Shown: one piece after another, positions 21,100 to 31,700 of the stretch
Position numbering within the stretch: the first letter of the stretch is position 1
Layout: every line of letters starts with the position of its first letter
From: Lysobacterales bacterium
Lineage (GTDB): Bacteria > Pseudomonadota > Gammaproteobacteria > Xanthomonadales > Marinicellaceae
Direction: 5' to 3'
Assembly: GCA_026988115.1 (NCBI GenBank)
Contig: JALSLV010000037.1
Location: 1-60,019 of the forward strand
Length of the DNA: 60,019 bases
Program-made: the position numbers and the translations under genes
Notes under the pieces: model-generated
Databases searched by the model: none
What the model saw: the letters and a program-made list of their open reading frames with translations, nothing else
Told to the model about the DNA's origin: nothing

Positions 21100-22608
21100 A
21101 TGAATCAACTTCTAACACTATTATGTCAATCCATTCATGCGTTTCAAAAAGAACGCGGCAGTCTCTGTTTGTATTTGTCTACAAAAGACGAATACAGCCT
21201 TGAAAAATTACAACAAATCATTAAGACCAACGACTTGTTGATTGAAGAGATACTGCAATTTGCTCAGCATGAGGGTAAAAAATTTAATGCAGACCAACGA
21301 AAAAGTTACGATAAACTTCAACATATCTATACAAACTTTAGCAACAAAGCTCAGTTCAGACAAAACACCCAACAAAAAGAAATCGATATCCTACAAGCCT
21401 CTTCACTCTACACATACAGCCTTATCGTTCACTTAGGTTATGTGTTAATTGAACTCGCCTTATTTGATAAACGCAACATCCCTGCAGAAATATCAGCACT
21501 CTCAAACTACATCAACTGGAAAGAACGTATTGGTCGAGAACGTGCTTTAGGCATAGTTGGCTTTGCTTTCAATGAATTTGACTCAGAACAATTTCGCCGT
21601 GATTTTAAAATATTAATCAGTGAACAGAGCATTAATAAACGTTCATTTTTAGCCCTTGCAAGTGAGCGCCAAAGAAAGGCTTTTGAGGGTTGCTTTATCA
21701 TCAATACGGACATTGAAGAAGTTCACAAAAAAATGGAGGCCGATGAAGTTCCTCAGGTAAATGCCAAAAACTGGTATGACATGCTAACTGAAAAAATGGA
21801 GATGATGCATGTCATTGAACTGGCCCTAATCAAGCAATTAAATAATCAACCAAGCAATGAATCACCCATACAGTGCTCTATTCCACAACAGGATCAATCG
21901 GTTATTTTAGACTTTCCTTTTTTTAGAAATTTATCTCAATCAACCGTTAACGAATTATTTAGACTCAGTAACATTAAAAGCTATAAAAAAGGCAGCTTAC
22001 TGTTTTTAGAGGGGGAACCAGCCTCTCGAATTTATGTTATTTTGTGTGGTTGGGTCAAAATCTACAAAAGCACAGCTGATGGCAATGAAACTGTTGAACA
22101 AATGCTTTCCACGGGTAACTTGGTTATCGAATCATCCATTTTTACTAATGATAAATACTACAGCAGTGCACAAATTAGTAATGAAGCCAAATTGATGTCT
22201 TTTCCCTCTTCAATTTATCGAAATTTATTAAACAAAGACCTTGCATTAGCCTTAAATTCATTAAAATATTTATCGCAAACTTCCAGAAGTTATTTAAGTC
22301 AAATTGATAACAACCGTTTAAAATCTTCCAAGGAAAGAGTTGGGTGGTTTTTACTCAAGCAATTTATTGAACAAAAAAACCCCAATACAATTTTATTACC
22401 TTATGAAAAAACCATTATTGCTTCCTTATTGGACATGAAACCAGAAACTTTTTCTCGCTCCTTAAAATCCTTTAAAAACAGGGGGTTGTCTTCAGAAAAA
22501 CACCAAATTCAAATTAAAGACATAAAAATGCTATGCCATTATTGTGACGAAAATTTATCAACTCATTGCCAATTTAAAAACAACCATTCAGAATGCCGGT
22601 TCAAATAA
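21100..22608 (+). CDS. NIT-domain / CRP-FNR family fusion transcriptional regulator
   Basis: The 502-residue protein has no membrane segment. Residues 5-245 resemble the NIT (nitrate- and nitrite-sensing) domain: FQKERGSLCLYL near residue 15 and WKERIGRERALGIVGF near 141 are the paired ERG/ERA signatures. Residues 270-385 are a CRP/FNR-type beta-roll (GSLLFLEGEPASRIYVILCGWVKIY). Residues 400-475 are a CRP-type HTH (LDMKPETFSRSLKSFKNRG). A cysteine-rich tail follows with Cys479, Cys482, Cys490 and Cys499. The FNR N-terminal Fe-S cysteines are absent. It is divergent from narK1 across the FNR-type box and one base upstream of moeA. I infer a nitrate-responsive activator of nar and cofactor genes. 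The domain calls rest on motifs only. Confidence 0.8.
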   Translation: MNQLLTLLCQSIHAFQKERGSLCLYLSTKDEYSLEKLQQIIKTNDLLIEEILQFAQHEGKKFNADQRKSYDKLQHIYTNFSNKAQFRQNTQQKEIDILQASSLYTYSLIVHLGYVLIELALFDKRNIPAEISALSNYINWKERIGRERALGIVGFAFNEFDSEQFRRDFKILISEQSINKRSFLALASERQRKAFEGCFIINTDIEEVHKKMEADEVPQVNAKNWYDMLTEKMEMMHVIELALIKQLNNQPSNESPIQCSIPQQDQSVILDFPFFRNLSQSTVNELFRLSNIKSYKKGSLLFLEGEPASRIYVILCGWVKIYKSTADGNETVEQMLSTGNLVIESSIFTNDKYYSSAQISNEAKLMSFPSSIYRNLLNKDLALALNSLKYLSQTSRSYLSQIDNNRLKSSKERVGWFLLKQFIEQKNPNTILLPYEKTIIASLLDMKPETFSRSLKSFKNRGLSSEKHQIQIKDIKMLCHYCDENLSTHCQFKNNHSECRFK

Positions 22609-22609
22609 C

Positions 22610-23884
22610 ATGCAAAAGAAAAAACTCTTACCCTACCCTAAGGCGCTTGAGTTAATCGAACAAGTCGCTACTAGCCACCGCATTAATTCATGCCAACAGT
22701 GCGAGTTGGAAAATGCGCTTAATCGTTTAGTAGCCGAAGACATCTTATCACCAATAAATGTGCCCAGTTTTAATAATTCAGCCATGGATGGTTTTGCCAT
22801 CCAAACAAAAATTGTCAATGATGCCATTAAAAAATTCGGCAACATCACTCTTAACGTATCAGGAAGCATCCAAGCAGGCGATTGCCAAGAGATTAATCCG
22901 GATACCGAGCATTTGGCTTGGGAAATTATGACTGGTGCTCCTGTTCCTGATTTATTTGATGGCGTTATTCAGATTGAAAAGGTAGAAATCAACCAAAGTA
23001 AGGGCAACAAAACCATTACTTTGTCAGAATTAGTGCAAAAAGGCAGAAATATTCGAAAACGAGGAACAGACTATAAAATTAACGACTCTGTAGTCAAAAA
23101 ACACACCCTTATTCAATCGCAACATATTATGGCACTTGCCACTGTTGGTATTAAGTGCATTAAAGTTGTTGAAAAAATAAAAGTGGCTATTTTATCCACA
23201 GGCAATGAACTGGCTAAAAAGTCTTCATCTTCATTAACTTCTGGAAAAATATTTAATTCTAATCAACCTTTCTTAAAATCTTATTCGCAAAGCCTTAATT
23301 GTGACCCTGTTTTTGTTGGGCGTTGTCATGACAATATAAATGCCTTTAATAAACTGATTGATGATGCATTGGCAAAAGAGGTTAAGGTAATTTTTTCCAC
23401 TGGGGCTGTCTCAATGGGAAAATATGATTTTATTCCTCAAGCATTACTTGCCCGTGGTGCCGAGATTCATTTTCATAAAGCTAAGATTCGCCCTGGAAAA
23501 CCAATTTTATTTGCAGAACTTCCCAATGGTGTCATTTATTTTGGCTTACCAGGAAATCCCATTGCAGCAGCAGCTGGTATGCGATTTTTTGTCTCACCAT
23601 TTATACGCACCCTGTTAAAGCTTCCATCAGAAAAAATCCTCAAAGCGCAAGTTAGTGCAGATATGAGTAAAAAGAAAGGTTTTCGCACTTTTGCTAAAGC
23701 ACTGGCTCACATTGATCAGAAAGGTCAATTATGTGTAACAATGTTATCCGATCAAGGCTCATACCAATCGTGTTCGTTTGCTCAGTCTAATTGTTGGTTG
23801 ATACTACCAGAGGAAAGTGAAAACATAAAAAAAGGGGAACTGATAAATATTGCACCAATGGTGCCCAATCAAATGGTGTTGTAA
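22610..23884 (+). CDS. moeA: molybdopterin molybdenumtransferase MoeA
   Basis: MoeA inserts molybdate into adenylylated molybdopterin, the last step before nucleotide attachment. The 424-residue protein carries family motifs in order: NNSAMDGFAI near residue 57, STGNELAK near 198, STGAVSMGKYDF near 263, RPGKPILFAE near 300 and LPGNPIAAAAG near 317. I chose the ATG at 22610, directly after the stop of the NIT-CRP gene; an upstream start at 22544 would overlap that gene. Close coupling to the nitrate regulator suggests that cofactor maturation is matched to NarG synthesis. Confidence 0.93.
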   Translation: MQKKKLLPYPKALELIEQVATSHRINSCQQCELENALNRLVAEDILSPINVPSFNNSAMDGFAIQTKIVNDAIKKFGNITLNVSGSIQAGDCQEINPDTEHLAWEIMTGAPVPDLFDGVIQIEKVEINQSKGNKTITLSELVQKGRNIRKRGTDYKINDSVVKKHTLIQSQHIMALATVGIKCIKVVEKIKVAILSTGNELAKKSSSSLTSGKIFNSNQPFLKSYSQSLNCDPVFVGRCHDNINAFNKLIDDALAKEVKVIFSTGAVSMGKYDFIPQALLARGAEIHFHKAKIRPGKPILFAELPNGVIYFGLPGNPIAAAAGMRFFVSPFIRTLLKLPSEKILKAQVSADMSKKKGFRTFAKALAHIDQKGQLCVTMLSDQGSYQSCSFAQSNCWLILPEESENIKKGELINIAPMVPNQMVL

Positions 23885-24420
23885 TGAATTCTATTGCAGG
23901 GGTGGTTTTAGCTGGAGGACTTTCTTCTCGAATGGGTACGGACAAATCACAATTAACGATAAAGAATCAAACACTGCTAGAAAGAACTAAAAAGCTAGTT
24001 ATTGATGCTGGTATTGAATCCGTTTTTGTTAGTGGCCGTTATGGAATCGAAGACACAATGAGTGGATTTGGACCATTGGGAGGGATAGCAACTTGCCTGC
24101 AACAACTAACAGGGTATACTCACATTCTTTTCATTCCTGTGGATATGCCTCTACTCAAAGCTAAAATAATAAAAACGATTATTCAGAAAATGAGCCTTGA
24201 CTTAAGCCACTTAGAGAAGCATAAATTTCCGTTTATTATAAAAAACACAAAAGAAATACGTCGGCTTGTTGCTACACAAATTTCAAATGAGCAATTATCG
24301 CTTCACCAATTGTTTAAACAACTGCAAGTCAAAAAAATTGAACATTGCTTTAGACAGGAATATTTCCTCAACACCAATTCACCAAAACAATGGCAAGAAG
24401 CTATGAGACAACTTCAATGA
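23884..24420 (+). CDS. mobA: molybdenum cofactor guanylyltransferase MobA
   Basis: MobA joins GMP to Mo-molybdopterin to make the MGD cofactor, which NarG requires as bis-MGD. The 178-residue protein shows the nucleotidyltransferase signature LAGGLSSRMGTDKSQL at residues 9-24 and VDMPLL near residue 83. It is slightly short for the family (about 190-200). Its ATG overlaps the moeA stop (TAATG), so the two are translationally coupled. Its 3' end overlaps the convergent phosphatase gene by 20 bp. Confidence 0.9.
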   Translation: MNSIAGVVLAGGLSSRMGTDKSQLTIKNQTLLERTKKLVIDAGIESVFVSGRYGIEDTMSGFGPLGGIATCLQQLTGYTHILFIPVDMPLLKAKIIKTIIQKMSLDLSHLEKHKFPFIIKNTKEIRRLVATQISNEQLSLHQLFKQLQVKKIEHCFRQEYFLNTNSPKQWQEAMRQLQ

Positions 24421-25108
24421 CAACGACTGTGATATTATCAGAACCACCCGATTTGAGTGCGGCAATGGTTAATTGATCAGCAATTTCTTGGGGATGAACG
24501 TTTTTTGCTAATATTGCTTCAATTTTATTGTCTTCAACTTCTTCAGATAACCCATCACTGCACAAAAGGAACTTATCTCCAATAGCCACCTCTCCTTGCT
24601 TTAGAGACACTTTTATTTCAGAATTATCAGTAACCCCTAATGCTTGAGTCACGACGTTTCTATGCGGATGCGTACGGGCTTGTTCTAGCGTAATTAAATT
24701 TTGGTCAACGAGTTCTTGAACATAAGAATGATCAGTAGAAATTGCTGTTAGTTGGTTGTTTGAACACTTGTAAATTCGGCTGTCTCCAACCCAAGCGGCA
24801 TAATATTTATTGTTTTTTATTTGCAACAGCACAATAGTAGTTCCCATAGGTAAATCACCACCCCGCTCATACGAACTGTCAATAATCGACTGATTGGCTT
24901 TTAAAATACTGTCTTTTAGGGACCCATTATTATTCAAAAAATACAACACAGAATCCCGTGCCATGGCACTAGCTAGCTCTCCATGGTCATGCCCTCCCAT
25001 GCCATCAGCGACTAACCATATATTTAAATCATGACTGACTCCATAAGTATCTTCGTTGTGATCTCGCTTGATTCCTGTATGGGTAACATGTCCGATTTTA
25101 AAATTCAT
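24401..25108 (-). CDS. PP2C-type serine/threonine protein phosphatase
   Basis: The 235-residue protein is a minimal bacterial PP2C (Stp/PrpC type), a metal-dependent phosphatase that removes phosphate from Ser/Thr. Metal-binding motifs are visible: HNEDTYG near residue 17, ADGMGGHDHGE near 34, AWVGDSR near 102, LCSDGLSEEV near 183 and GGSDNITVVV at the C-terminus. There is no membrane segment. Its partner kinase is not adjacent. The large Ser/Thr kinase at 55901 is one candidate in this window, but nothing in the sequence links them. Confidence 0.9.
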   Translation of the reverse strand: MNFKIGHVTHTGIKRDHNEDTYGVSHDLNIWLVADGMGGHDHGELASAMARDSVLYFLNNNGSLKDSILKANQSIIDSSYERGGDLPMGTTIVLLQIKNNKYYAAWVGDSRIYKCSNNQLTAISTDHSYVQELVDQNLITLEQARTHPHRNVVTQALGVTDNSEIKVSLKQGEVAIGDKFLLCSDGLSEEVEDNKIEAILAKNVHPQEIADQLTIAALKSGGSDNITVVVIEVVS

Positions 25109-25190
25109 AGTGATTTAAATAGTTAGTCTTTCTTAGCATTCTATCATTAAAAATTAGCAATTTGAAAATTTAATTCCAATATTACCCAAA

Positions 25191-26531
25191 TTACTGTTGT
25201 TCTTTCCATTGCAATAAATTTTTATAAACCTGTATATTTTCAACATATTTAACTGCCGTTTCACCATCAACGTTGGATATTTGATTTAATTTTTTTAAAA
25301 AGGGTTTGACTTCACTCCATGAATCAGGATTTCCTCCTGACTTTTGAGCTAGAATACGCGCTTTTTCTAGGTTTCCAAAGCCGATATTATACGATGCCAA
25401 GGCAAATTTTATCCGATCAGACTCCTTGATTCTCTTGGGTATTTTAGCTAATGTTTTAATAAAGTGTTTGGCACCTCCTTCTAATGATTGCAGCGGGTCA
25501 AGCCTATTGGTAACACCTTGTTCTTTCGCCACTGCTTTGGTTAACATCATTATTCCTTTTACATGCGTTGGGGAGACTGCTTTGGCATTCCAATGAGACT
25601 CTTGATAACTTATAGCACCCAATAAAATTGGACTAATATCGTATTTGCTGGCAACGGCATAGATATTTTTTTTAACTTTATTCCACCGTCTTTTGTAGTT
25701 TTTTAAGAACTGAACCGTATCAGCAGGCTTAGAACGAGGCAATGATTCTTTAATTATGGATTTATATTCTTCAACTTTTCCATCATTTTTATAACGACGA
25801 ATAAAGGCATCTAACTCACGCTTAACCGAATAATCTGTTGTTGATGGCAGTAAAAATATTATTTCTTTAGTTTCTGTTAATTGAATTCCACTGCGCAGTG
25901 CTGGAACATAAGACCGATAAACCGCTAAAATGTTAGAGTCAACAAGGGTGAAGTCAATGCCTCCATTAACAACACTGAGCAATAACTCATATAAGCTTTT
26001 ATTTTCCACGTATTTTATCACTGCATGGTATTGTTTTATTAAATTCTCAGCCGTATCAATATAGGAAGAGTGTGCCAAAACCTCTCCTGATAATGCAGAT
26101 AGTTTATCTAAGGATTTAATTTTTTCCTTTTTCAAGGAACTCACTAGTTTTATTGAAGTACTGTCGTAACTTGTTGTGGCTAAAAATTGAGTCAATCTCT
26201 TTTTTGTTGCAATAAGGTTTGCCCCAGCAACATCCACAACTTGAGTGGACAACAAAGCAAATAATTCTTTATTAGAATGGCTTACAGTCACTTTTAAGTC
26301 GATTTCATTTTTATCACAAAATTGCTTTAAAATATCGTATTCCAATCCAATTATGCCATCCAAACTCTGGTAATAAGTTAATGGGCTAGGCCTTGTCACC
26401 CACGACAAATAACCTCTGGATTGAATCTTTTGCCAGTTATTAAGCCTGTTTGGTGGACTGTATAAAAACAAAAACAAACAAATCATCAAAAGAGTATAAA
26501 AAATAATCTTATTATTAAAAAATTCGTTCAA
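25191..26531 (-). CDS. mltF: membrane-bound lytic murein transglycosylase F
   Basis: MltF cleaves peptidoglycan glycan strands to 1,6-anhydro-muropeptides at the outer membrane or periplasm. The 446-residue protein has an N-terminal hydrophobic segment (about residues 9-24). A solute-binding-protein-like domain (SBP_bac_3, about 40-270) follows. The C-terminal SLT domain (about 290-430) contains the catalytic glutamate in AISYQESHWN, plus GIMMLTKAVA and LASYNIGFG. The order SBP then SLT is specific to MltF. The start is a TTG at 26531; the next ATG would cut the membrane segment short. Confidence 0.87.
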   Translation of the reverse strand: MNEFFNNKIIFYTLLMICLFLFLYSPPNRLNNWQKIQSRGYLSWVTRPSPLTYYQSLDGIIGLEYDILKQFCDKNEIDLKVTVSHSNKELFALLSTQVVDVAGANLIATKKRLTQFLATTSYDSTSIKLVSSLKKEKIKSLDKLSALSGEVLAHSSYIDTAENLIKQYHAVIKYVENKSLYELLLSVVNGGIDFTLVDSNILAVYRSYVPALRSGIQLTETKEIIFLLPSTTDYSVKRELDAFIRRYKNDGKVEEYKSIIKESLPRSKPADTVQFLKNYKRRWNKVKKNIYAVASKYDISPILLGAISYQESHWNAKAVSPTHVKGIMMLTKAVAKEQGVTNRLDPLQSLEGGAKHFIKTLAKIPKRIKESDRIKFALASYNIGFGNLEKARILAQKSGGNPDSWSEVKPFLKKLNQISNVDGETAVKYVENIQVYKNLLQWKEQQ

Positions 26532-26641
26532 GTGATATTAAGCCATCTAATTTAAAATAACAGTCTAACGTGATAAGCTTTAAAATTGAAATCATTTACT
26601 TAATTTAAACAGATAAACTAATGCAAGCAATGTAAATTTTG

Positions 26642-26647
26642 TATAAT
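26642..26647 (+). promoter_or_regulatory. -10 element of the DUF6524-DUF6165 unit
   Basis: A perfect TATAAT at 26642-26647 lies 28 bp before the chosen ATG at 26675. The -35 region is weak. The position implies that transcription begins near 26654, so the in-frame TTG there cannot be the start codon. Confidence 0.5.
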
Positions 26648-26674
26648 TGAATTTTGTCATTAGGAAAACATTAC

Positions 26675-27079
26675 ATGAAAGCAGGTGGCTTTATATTGCG
26701 GTGGTTATTTGCCGTTTTGATTGTTTTAATTACGTATAACCCAACCCATTACTCATTATTTCACTGGTTAATCCCCTTTGAGAATGTTCAATTACCATTA
26801 AAAATATTGGCATCACTGATTATGCTGGTGGTTTACATTATCTTTATTCGAGCCACATTTCGCTCAATTGGCGTATTGGGCATACTTCTTGCCACTGCCG
26901 TTAGTGCGACAATTGTATGGTTGTTTATTGATCAGGGGTGGATGAGTCTTGAAAATAAAACCGCCATAACATGGATTGCCCTTATCGTTGTTGGAACAAT
27001 TTTAGGCATAGGTATATCCTGGTCACATATCCGCAGAAAGTTGACCGGTCAATTAGATACAGATGATTTAGAGGATTAA
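26675..27079 (+). CDS. DUF6524 family membrane protein
   Basis: This small inner-membrane protein of 134 residues has four hydrophobic helices, roughly at residues 6-24, 39-60, 64-84 and 95-115. The start GGFILRWLFA and the overall size fit the DUF6524 family. A charged, acidic tail ends in DTDDLED. Function is unknown. I chose the ATG at 26675, with an AGGA site 10 bases upstream and a good -10 at 26642. It is followed after two bases by the DUF6165 gene, so the two are co-transcribed. Confidence 0.6.
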   Translation: MKAGGFILRWLFAVLIVLITYNPTHYSLFHWLIPFENVQLPLKILASLIMLVVYIIFIRATFRSIGVLGILLATAVSATIVWLFIDQGWMSLENKTAITWIALIVVGTILGIGISWSHIRRKLTGQLDTDDLED

Positions 27080-27081
27080 AC

Positions 27082-27474
27082 ATGAGCTTAATTAACACCC
27101 CAGTTTCTTTTGGTGAAATCTTAGATAAAATCACCATTTTAGAAATCAAACAACAACACATTACTGATGCCGAAAAACTTAAGAATGTGCGTCATGAATT
27201 AAATTTATTAACCGACACATGGAATAAGAAAGTCACCCAAACCAGTGAAATATCTCGGCTAAAAGAACAACTCAAACAAGTCAATCAAAGCTTATGGAAT
27301 ATTGAAGACAATATTCGCATTAAAGAATCCAAAAAAGAATTTGATGACGAATTTATTCAAATTGCACGCAGTGTTTATTATGAAAACGATAAACGTGCCG
27401 AGGTAAAAAAACAAGTTAACCTCCTACTAGGCTCAGAACTTGTAGAAGAAAAATCTTACCAAAACTATAGCTAA
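27082..27474 (+). CDS. DUF6165 family protein
   Basis: The 130-residue soluble protein starts with [18 protein letters not shown], which is the signature opening of DUF6165 proteins. The rest is predicted helical, with coiled-coil-like heptads ([26 protein letters not shown]). Relatives often lie in carbohydrate or glycosyltransferase loci, but nothing of that kind is nearby. Function is unknown. It overlaps the convergent trhO gene by four bases. Confidence 0.65.
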   Translation: MSLINTPVSFGEILDKITILEIKQQHITDAEKLKNVRHELNLLTDTWNKKVTQTSEISRLKEQLKQVNQSLWNIEDNIRIKESKKEFDDEFIQIARSVYYENDKRAEVKKQVNLLLGSELVEEKSYQNYS

Positions 27475-28457
27475 CTTTGATTACGGGCTTTTTCTTTTGC
27501 TTTGATTTTTAGATTGTGGCGTTTTTTTATAATCTCTTTAACGTCACCACCAATATGCTCTTCGCCACGTTGCTTTGCGAGTAAAATTTGTTTTTCTCTT
27601 TCCGCAAACCGCTGTTTTTGTTCGGCTGTCACGCAATCAAAGCAATGGGGACAACTCACACCCTCTTGGTATTTATCACTTTGCATTTCTTCTTGAGTAA
27701 TTGGATAACGACAAGCAAAACATTGCTGATACTGCCCTTTTTCCAAGTCATGATTAACAGCAACACGATTATCAAAAACAAAACACTCACCCTCCCACAT
27801 CGTCTCTTCCTTGGGCACTTCTTCTAAATACTTCAAAACACCCCCTTGTAAGTGAAAGACGTCTTCAAAGCCTTGCTCCATTAAATATGCTGTGGATTTT
27901 TCACATCGAATTCCACCAGTGCAAAACATGGCGACCTTTTTGTGTTTTTTAGGGTCTAAATTTTCTTTCACGTATTCAGGAAATTCTCGGAAAGTATTGG
28001 TGTTTGGATTAACCGCATTTTTAAAACTACCAATTTGGTATTCGTAATCGTTTCGCGTGTCGATGAGAAGGGTATCAGGATCACTAATCAATTCATTCCA
28101 ATCCTGTGGTTTGACATAACGACCAACCTTACTTTTTGGATCAATGCCTTCGACACCCATGGTGACAATTTCTTTTTTAAGTTTGACTTTGCTGCGATAA
28201 AAAGGCATGGAATCAGTAAAGGATTCTTTGCTGTCAAACGCTTTTAATCGTTCATCTTGCCGCAACCAATTAAGTACCTTATCAGTGCTATTTCTATTGC
28301 CTGCAATGGTTCCATTAATGCCTTCGCTAGCAAGTAGCAACGTTCCACGAACATTGTTTTCCAGCATAACATTCAATAAAGGTAGACGTAAATCTTGATA
28401 GTTTTCAAGACGCACAAAGTGGTATAACGCCGTAACGACGATTGTGTTTGTTTTCAT
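27471..28457 (-). CDS. trhO: oxygen-dependent tRNA uridine(34) hydroxylase TrhO (YceA)
   Basis: TrhO is a rhodanese-related enzyme that hydroxylates uridine 34 of some tRNAs using O2, leading to 5-hydroxyuridine derivatives at the wobble base. The 328-residue protein has an N-terminal acylphosphatase-like domain with [11 protein letters not shown] near residue 44. A rhodanese domain follows, with [10 protein letters not shown] and the catalytic-loop cysteine in [11 protein letters not shown] near residue 180. A C-terminal zinc-binding-like region carries CFACR and CPHCFDC. All are typical of TrhO/YceA. A GGAG site precedes the ATG. Confidence 0.93.
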   Translation of the reverse strand: MKTNTIVVTALYHFVRLENYQDLRLPLLNVMLENNVRGTLLLASEGINGTIAGNRNSTDKVLNWLRQDERLKAFDSKESFTDSMPFYRSKVKLKKEIVTMGVEGIDPKSKVGRYVKPQDWNELISDPDTLLIDTRNDYEYQIGSFKNAVNPNTNTFREFPEYVKENLDPKKHKKVAMFCTGGIRCEKSTAYLMEQGFEDVFHLQGGVLKYLEEVPKEETMWEGECFVFDNRVAVNHDLEKGQYQQCFACRYPITQEEMQSDKYQEGVSCPHCFDCVTAEQKQRFAEREKQILLAKQRGEEHIGGDVKEIIKKRHNLKIKAKEKARNQS

Positions 28458-28753
28458 TAATATTCTCCGCTTGCCAGAACGTAAATCTGGTGCTTTTTAA
28501 TAATTATTGCGGCATCATATCAATTAATATGTAAATGTTCGAGTTTAGCCCGAATATTTCATAGGATAAGCCAAAAACAAGGCTTTTATCTTTAAATAAC
28601 AACACTTTATCTCAACACTGTTTCGGTTACACTTTGTACAAGTGGCTTTAAAAAAAAACTAGCTTCATATTTCGCATAAACATCACTAAAACCTATGAAT
28701 ATAGTGATATTTATGCAACCTATTTCGCTATTTTTCCTTTAAATTCCATTCTC
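28458..28753. other. Intergenic region, no gene seen
   Basis: Nearly 300 bp of AT-rich DNA between trhO and the end of the hybrid kinase gene. It includes a small CCAGA/TCTGG hairpin in the trhO leader. I see no ORF, clear terminator or known repeat in the rest. Confidence 0.5.
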
Positions 28754-31700
28754 CTATGAAATATTTGGGCTAGCTATTTTTTTATATGAATTAACCAATT
28801 TTATCAATTCATCAGACTTGATTGGCTTAAGAAATATTTCATGAATTCCAATTTCTTCACAGATTTGCATGACCTCATCGGTAATATCTCCTGTTAATAA
28901 CACAATATTGGTAGCAGGAAATTCTGACAAGATGCGTCGTGACATATCTATCCCATTCATTTCAGGCATCGAGTTATCAGTTAGCACCAAATCATATTTC
29001 TGGGGATTTTTAAAAAACAAATCGATGCCTTCCAAACCATTTTTACCGACATCGTAATTGATATTATTTTCATCAAGTATCAGTGTAATTAACTCAACCA
29101 AAGAAGCGGAGTCATCAAGTAGTAAGATTTTTTTAGAACTCTTAGGTGGCATTAAGCGGGGTTGAGATTCTTCTGAAGAATTTCTTTGCTTTTGCTCTAC
29201 TAATGGAATTACCAGTTTAAAACACATTCCCTCATTTTCATTTGCATAGACTTGAATATGACCACTCATTTTGTGTATGTTTGTGTTAACCACATGCAAT
29301 CCGATTCCTGTACTGTTCGTATTGGCACTAAAAAACGGTTTGAAAATATGGGGTAAAAGGTCTTTTTCAATGCCTTTTCCCGTATCAGCAATGATTAACT
29401 CCAAATAATTTCCCTGAATAGTTTGTTGGCACGAGGTGCATAAATCACTGTTTTTGTTATCTACTACGGCAGTGGTAATTGTAATTTCGCCGTAATCACC
29501 ACAGGCATTTCGAGCATTAATTATTAAATTCAAGATGATCTGATTAAACTGACTCAAATCTGCTTTTATAAAGGCTTTTTCTGTAGAAAAATTCATCGTG
29601 AACTGAATTGTATTTGGAATGCCTATTTTTATTAAAGATAAGATATCCGTCAAAGCATCATACACACAGAAAGTATGGCTTTTATCTGAATCTTTTCGTG
29701 TAAAATTAAGTAACTGTCCGATAACTTCTTTACAATTTTCAGCGGTTAACAATATGTTATTGAGCCATTTAAGGTTTTCATTTTGTTGAGAACCCCTTTG
29801 CTCTAAATCTTTTTTTATGACTTCAGTGCCAATAAATATGACTGATAACATATTGTTAAAATCGTGTGCAATACCACTGGTTAGCTGTCCCACGATTTCC
29901 ATTTTTTGAGCTTCTTGAAGTTGCTTTTCCTTATCTAAAGTTAACACCATTTGTTGCTCTAACTCTTTACTTTTCCTCTCTATTTCAGTATTTAAAATCT
30001 CACGACTGTGTTGTTCTCTTTGCAGCTCTCTTTTTTGAATTAGTTTCAAGGACTCTGTTTTTTGGGCAACAAGTTTTGATAATTTGTTCCTTTCTTTTCT
30101 ATGCCTTAAATCTCTAAAATAATCATTAAGATAATAAAGAAGAATCAGTGCAATCCCCACTAATGCGATAAACCACGGTTTTTGATAAAAATAAGGCATT
30201 ATACTAAAATGAATAGAATTTTCTGCACCTTCACTCCAGCCACTGACTGAGTTTTTGACTTGCGCTTTAAATTCATACGCATTTGGCTTTAGGTTGGCAT
30301 AAATAACCGCTTTTTTATTTTCCGAGTTGGTATAATTCCATTGTAAGTCAACTCCGATCAACCTATAACGGTAATCCAGAGGCAACAATTCATTTAAAGA
30401 TTCTCTTCCAAATGTAAAATTATAAGAGTTTTTACTTGGAGCAAATTTCATGTTAGTTGACGTATGCTCTATTGATTCGTCATCAATTTTTAAATCAATG
30501 TTAATTGATTTTGGCGGTTGCACGGGCGTTTTGTTTTTCTTTTTTAAAGATAACACACCACTTTTACAGGTGAAAAAAATCTGAGACTCAAAATTTTTAA
30601 CTAGTGCTCCATGACCACTGTTGCATTCATTCTTATTTAAGCCTGGAGTTGGCAAAATTTCAAATGCTAAGGAATCTTTTTGGGAATAATCGAATAACCA
30701 TTTTTCTCTTATTCGTAAAATCCCATTTTCCCCTAATAAGACCAAATCATTATCGGAGGTAATTTCTATGCTGTAAAATGAAAATTGTTTTAAGATTTTA
30801 TTAAGTTTATACCTTTTTACTTGTTTATCATTGGTTTTAACGAGTTGATTGTCTTCACTGCTATAATACCAAATGGAATCTGACTTATTATCATAAGCGA
30901 TAACAAAGTTTAAGTTTTGTAAATTATTAGTTATTTCATTTTGAAAAAAACGACCATTCTGGTAAATATAAACATTTTGTTCTGTTATCATTAGAATTTT
31001 CTTTTCTTTTAACAGGAGCACTGTGCTAATAATTTCATCATTAGGAAGACTTAGTCGTTTAAAGGGAGTTTTGTCTAGCAAGTTTTTATAAAACAACCCT
31101 TTCTCGGTGCCAACCCATAAATTGTTATCCGTATCTTTTTGTAAAAATTTATAAAATAATGCCCCTATTTCTGAAATAATTTTCGGGTTTCTGCCTGCTG
31201 CCTCAAACAACACTAAATCAGATTTATAGGCAACCCAAACCTGATCATTGAGCCCTTCTTCAATATCGTATAAAGCATTTTTTTTTAATTCTGGCAACAG
31301 TGTCGTGATTTCTTGGTTGTTATGAATTATTGAAAGACCATTAAAGCCCCCAAACCATTTATCGTGATTTTTAGTCTCGATGTAACTGTCAGGATTGACT
31401 TTTGTTTGCAGCAATTCAAAGGGAGTTTGCTTAAGCCTAAAGAGTCCTTCTCCCCAAGTAGCAAACCAAATGTTTCCATACTTATCCTCAACTATGCCTC
31501 GTATTCGCAATCTCATGTTATTGGAAAGGTTGATTTTTTTAAGTGTTTTATTAGCATAAAGGACAAGCCCTTTGTTTGTACCAAACCATAAACGACCAAT
31601 GGAGTCTTCGAAAATTACTCTTGCAATAACAGAAATAGGATGAGAATCCATTACGTGGTTTTTGGTGTTAAATCTAAATACACCTTTGTTGGTATTAATT

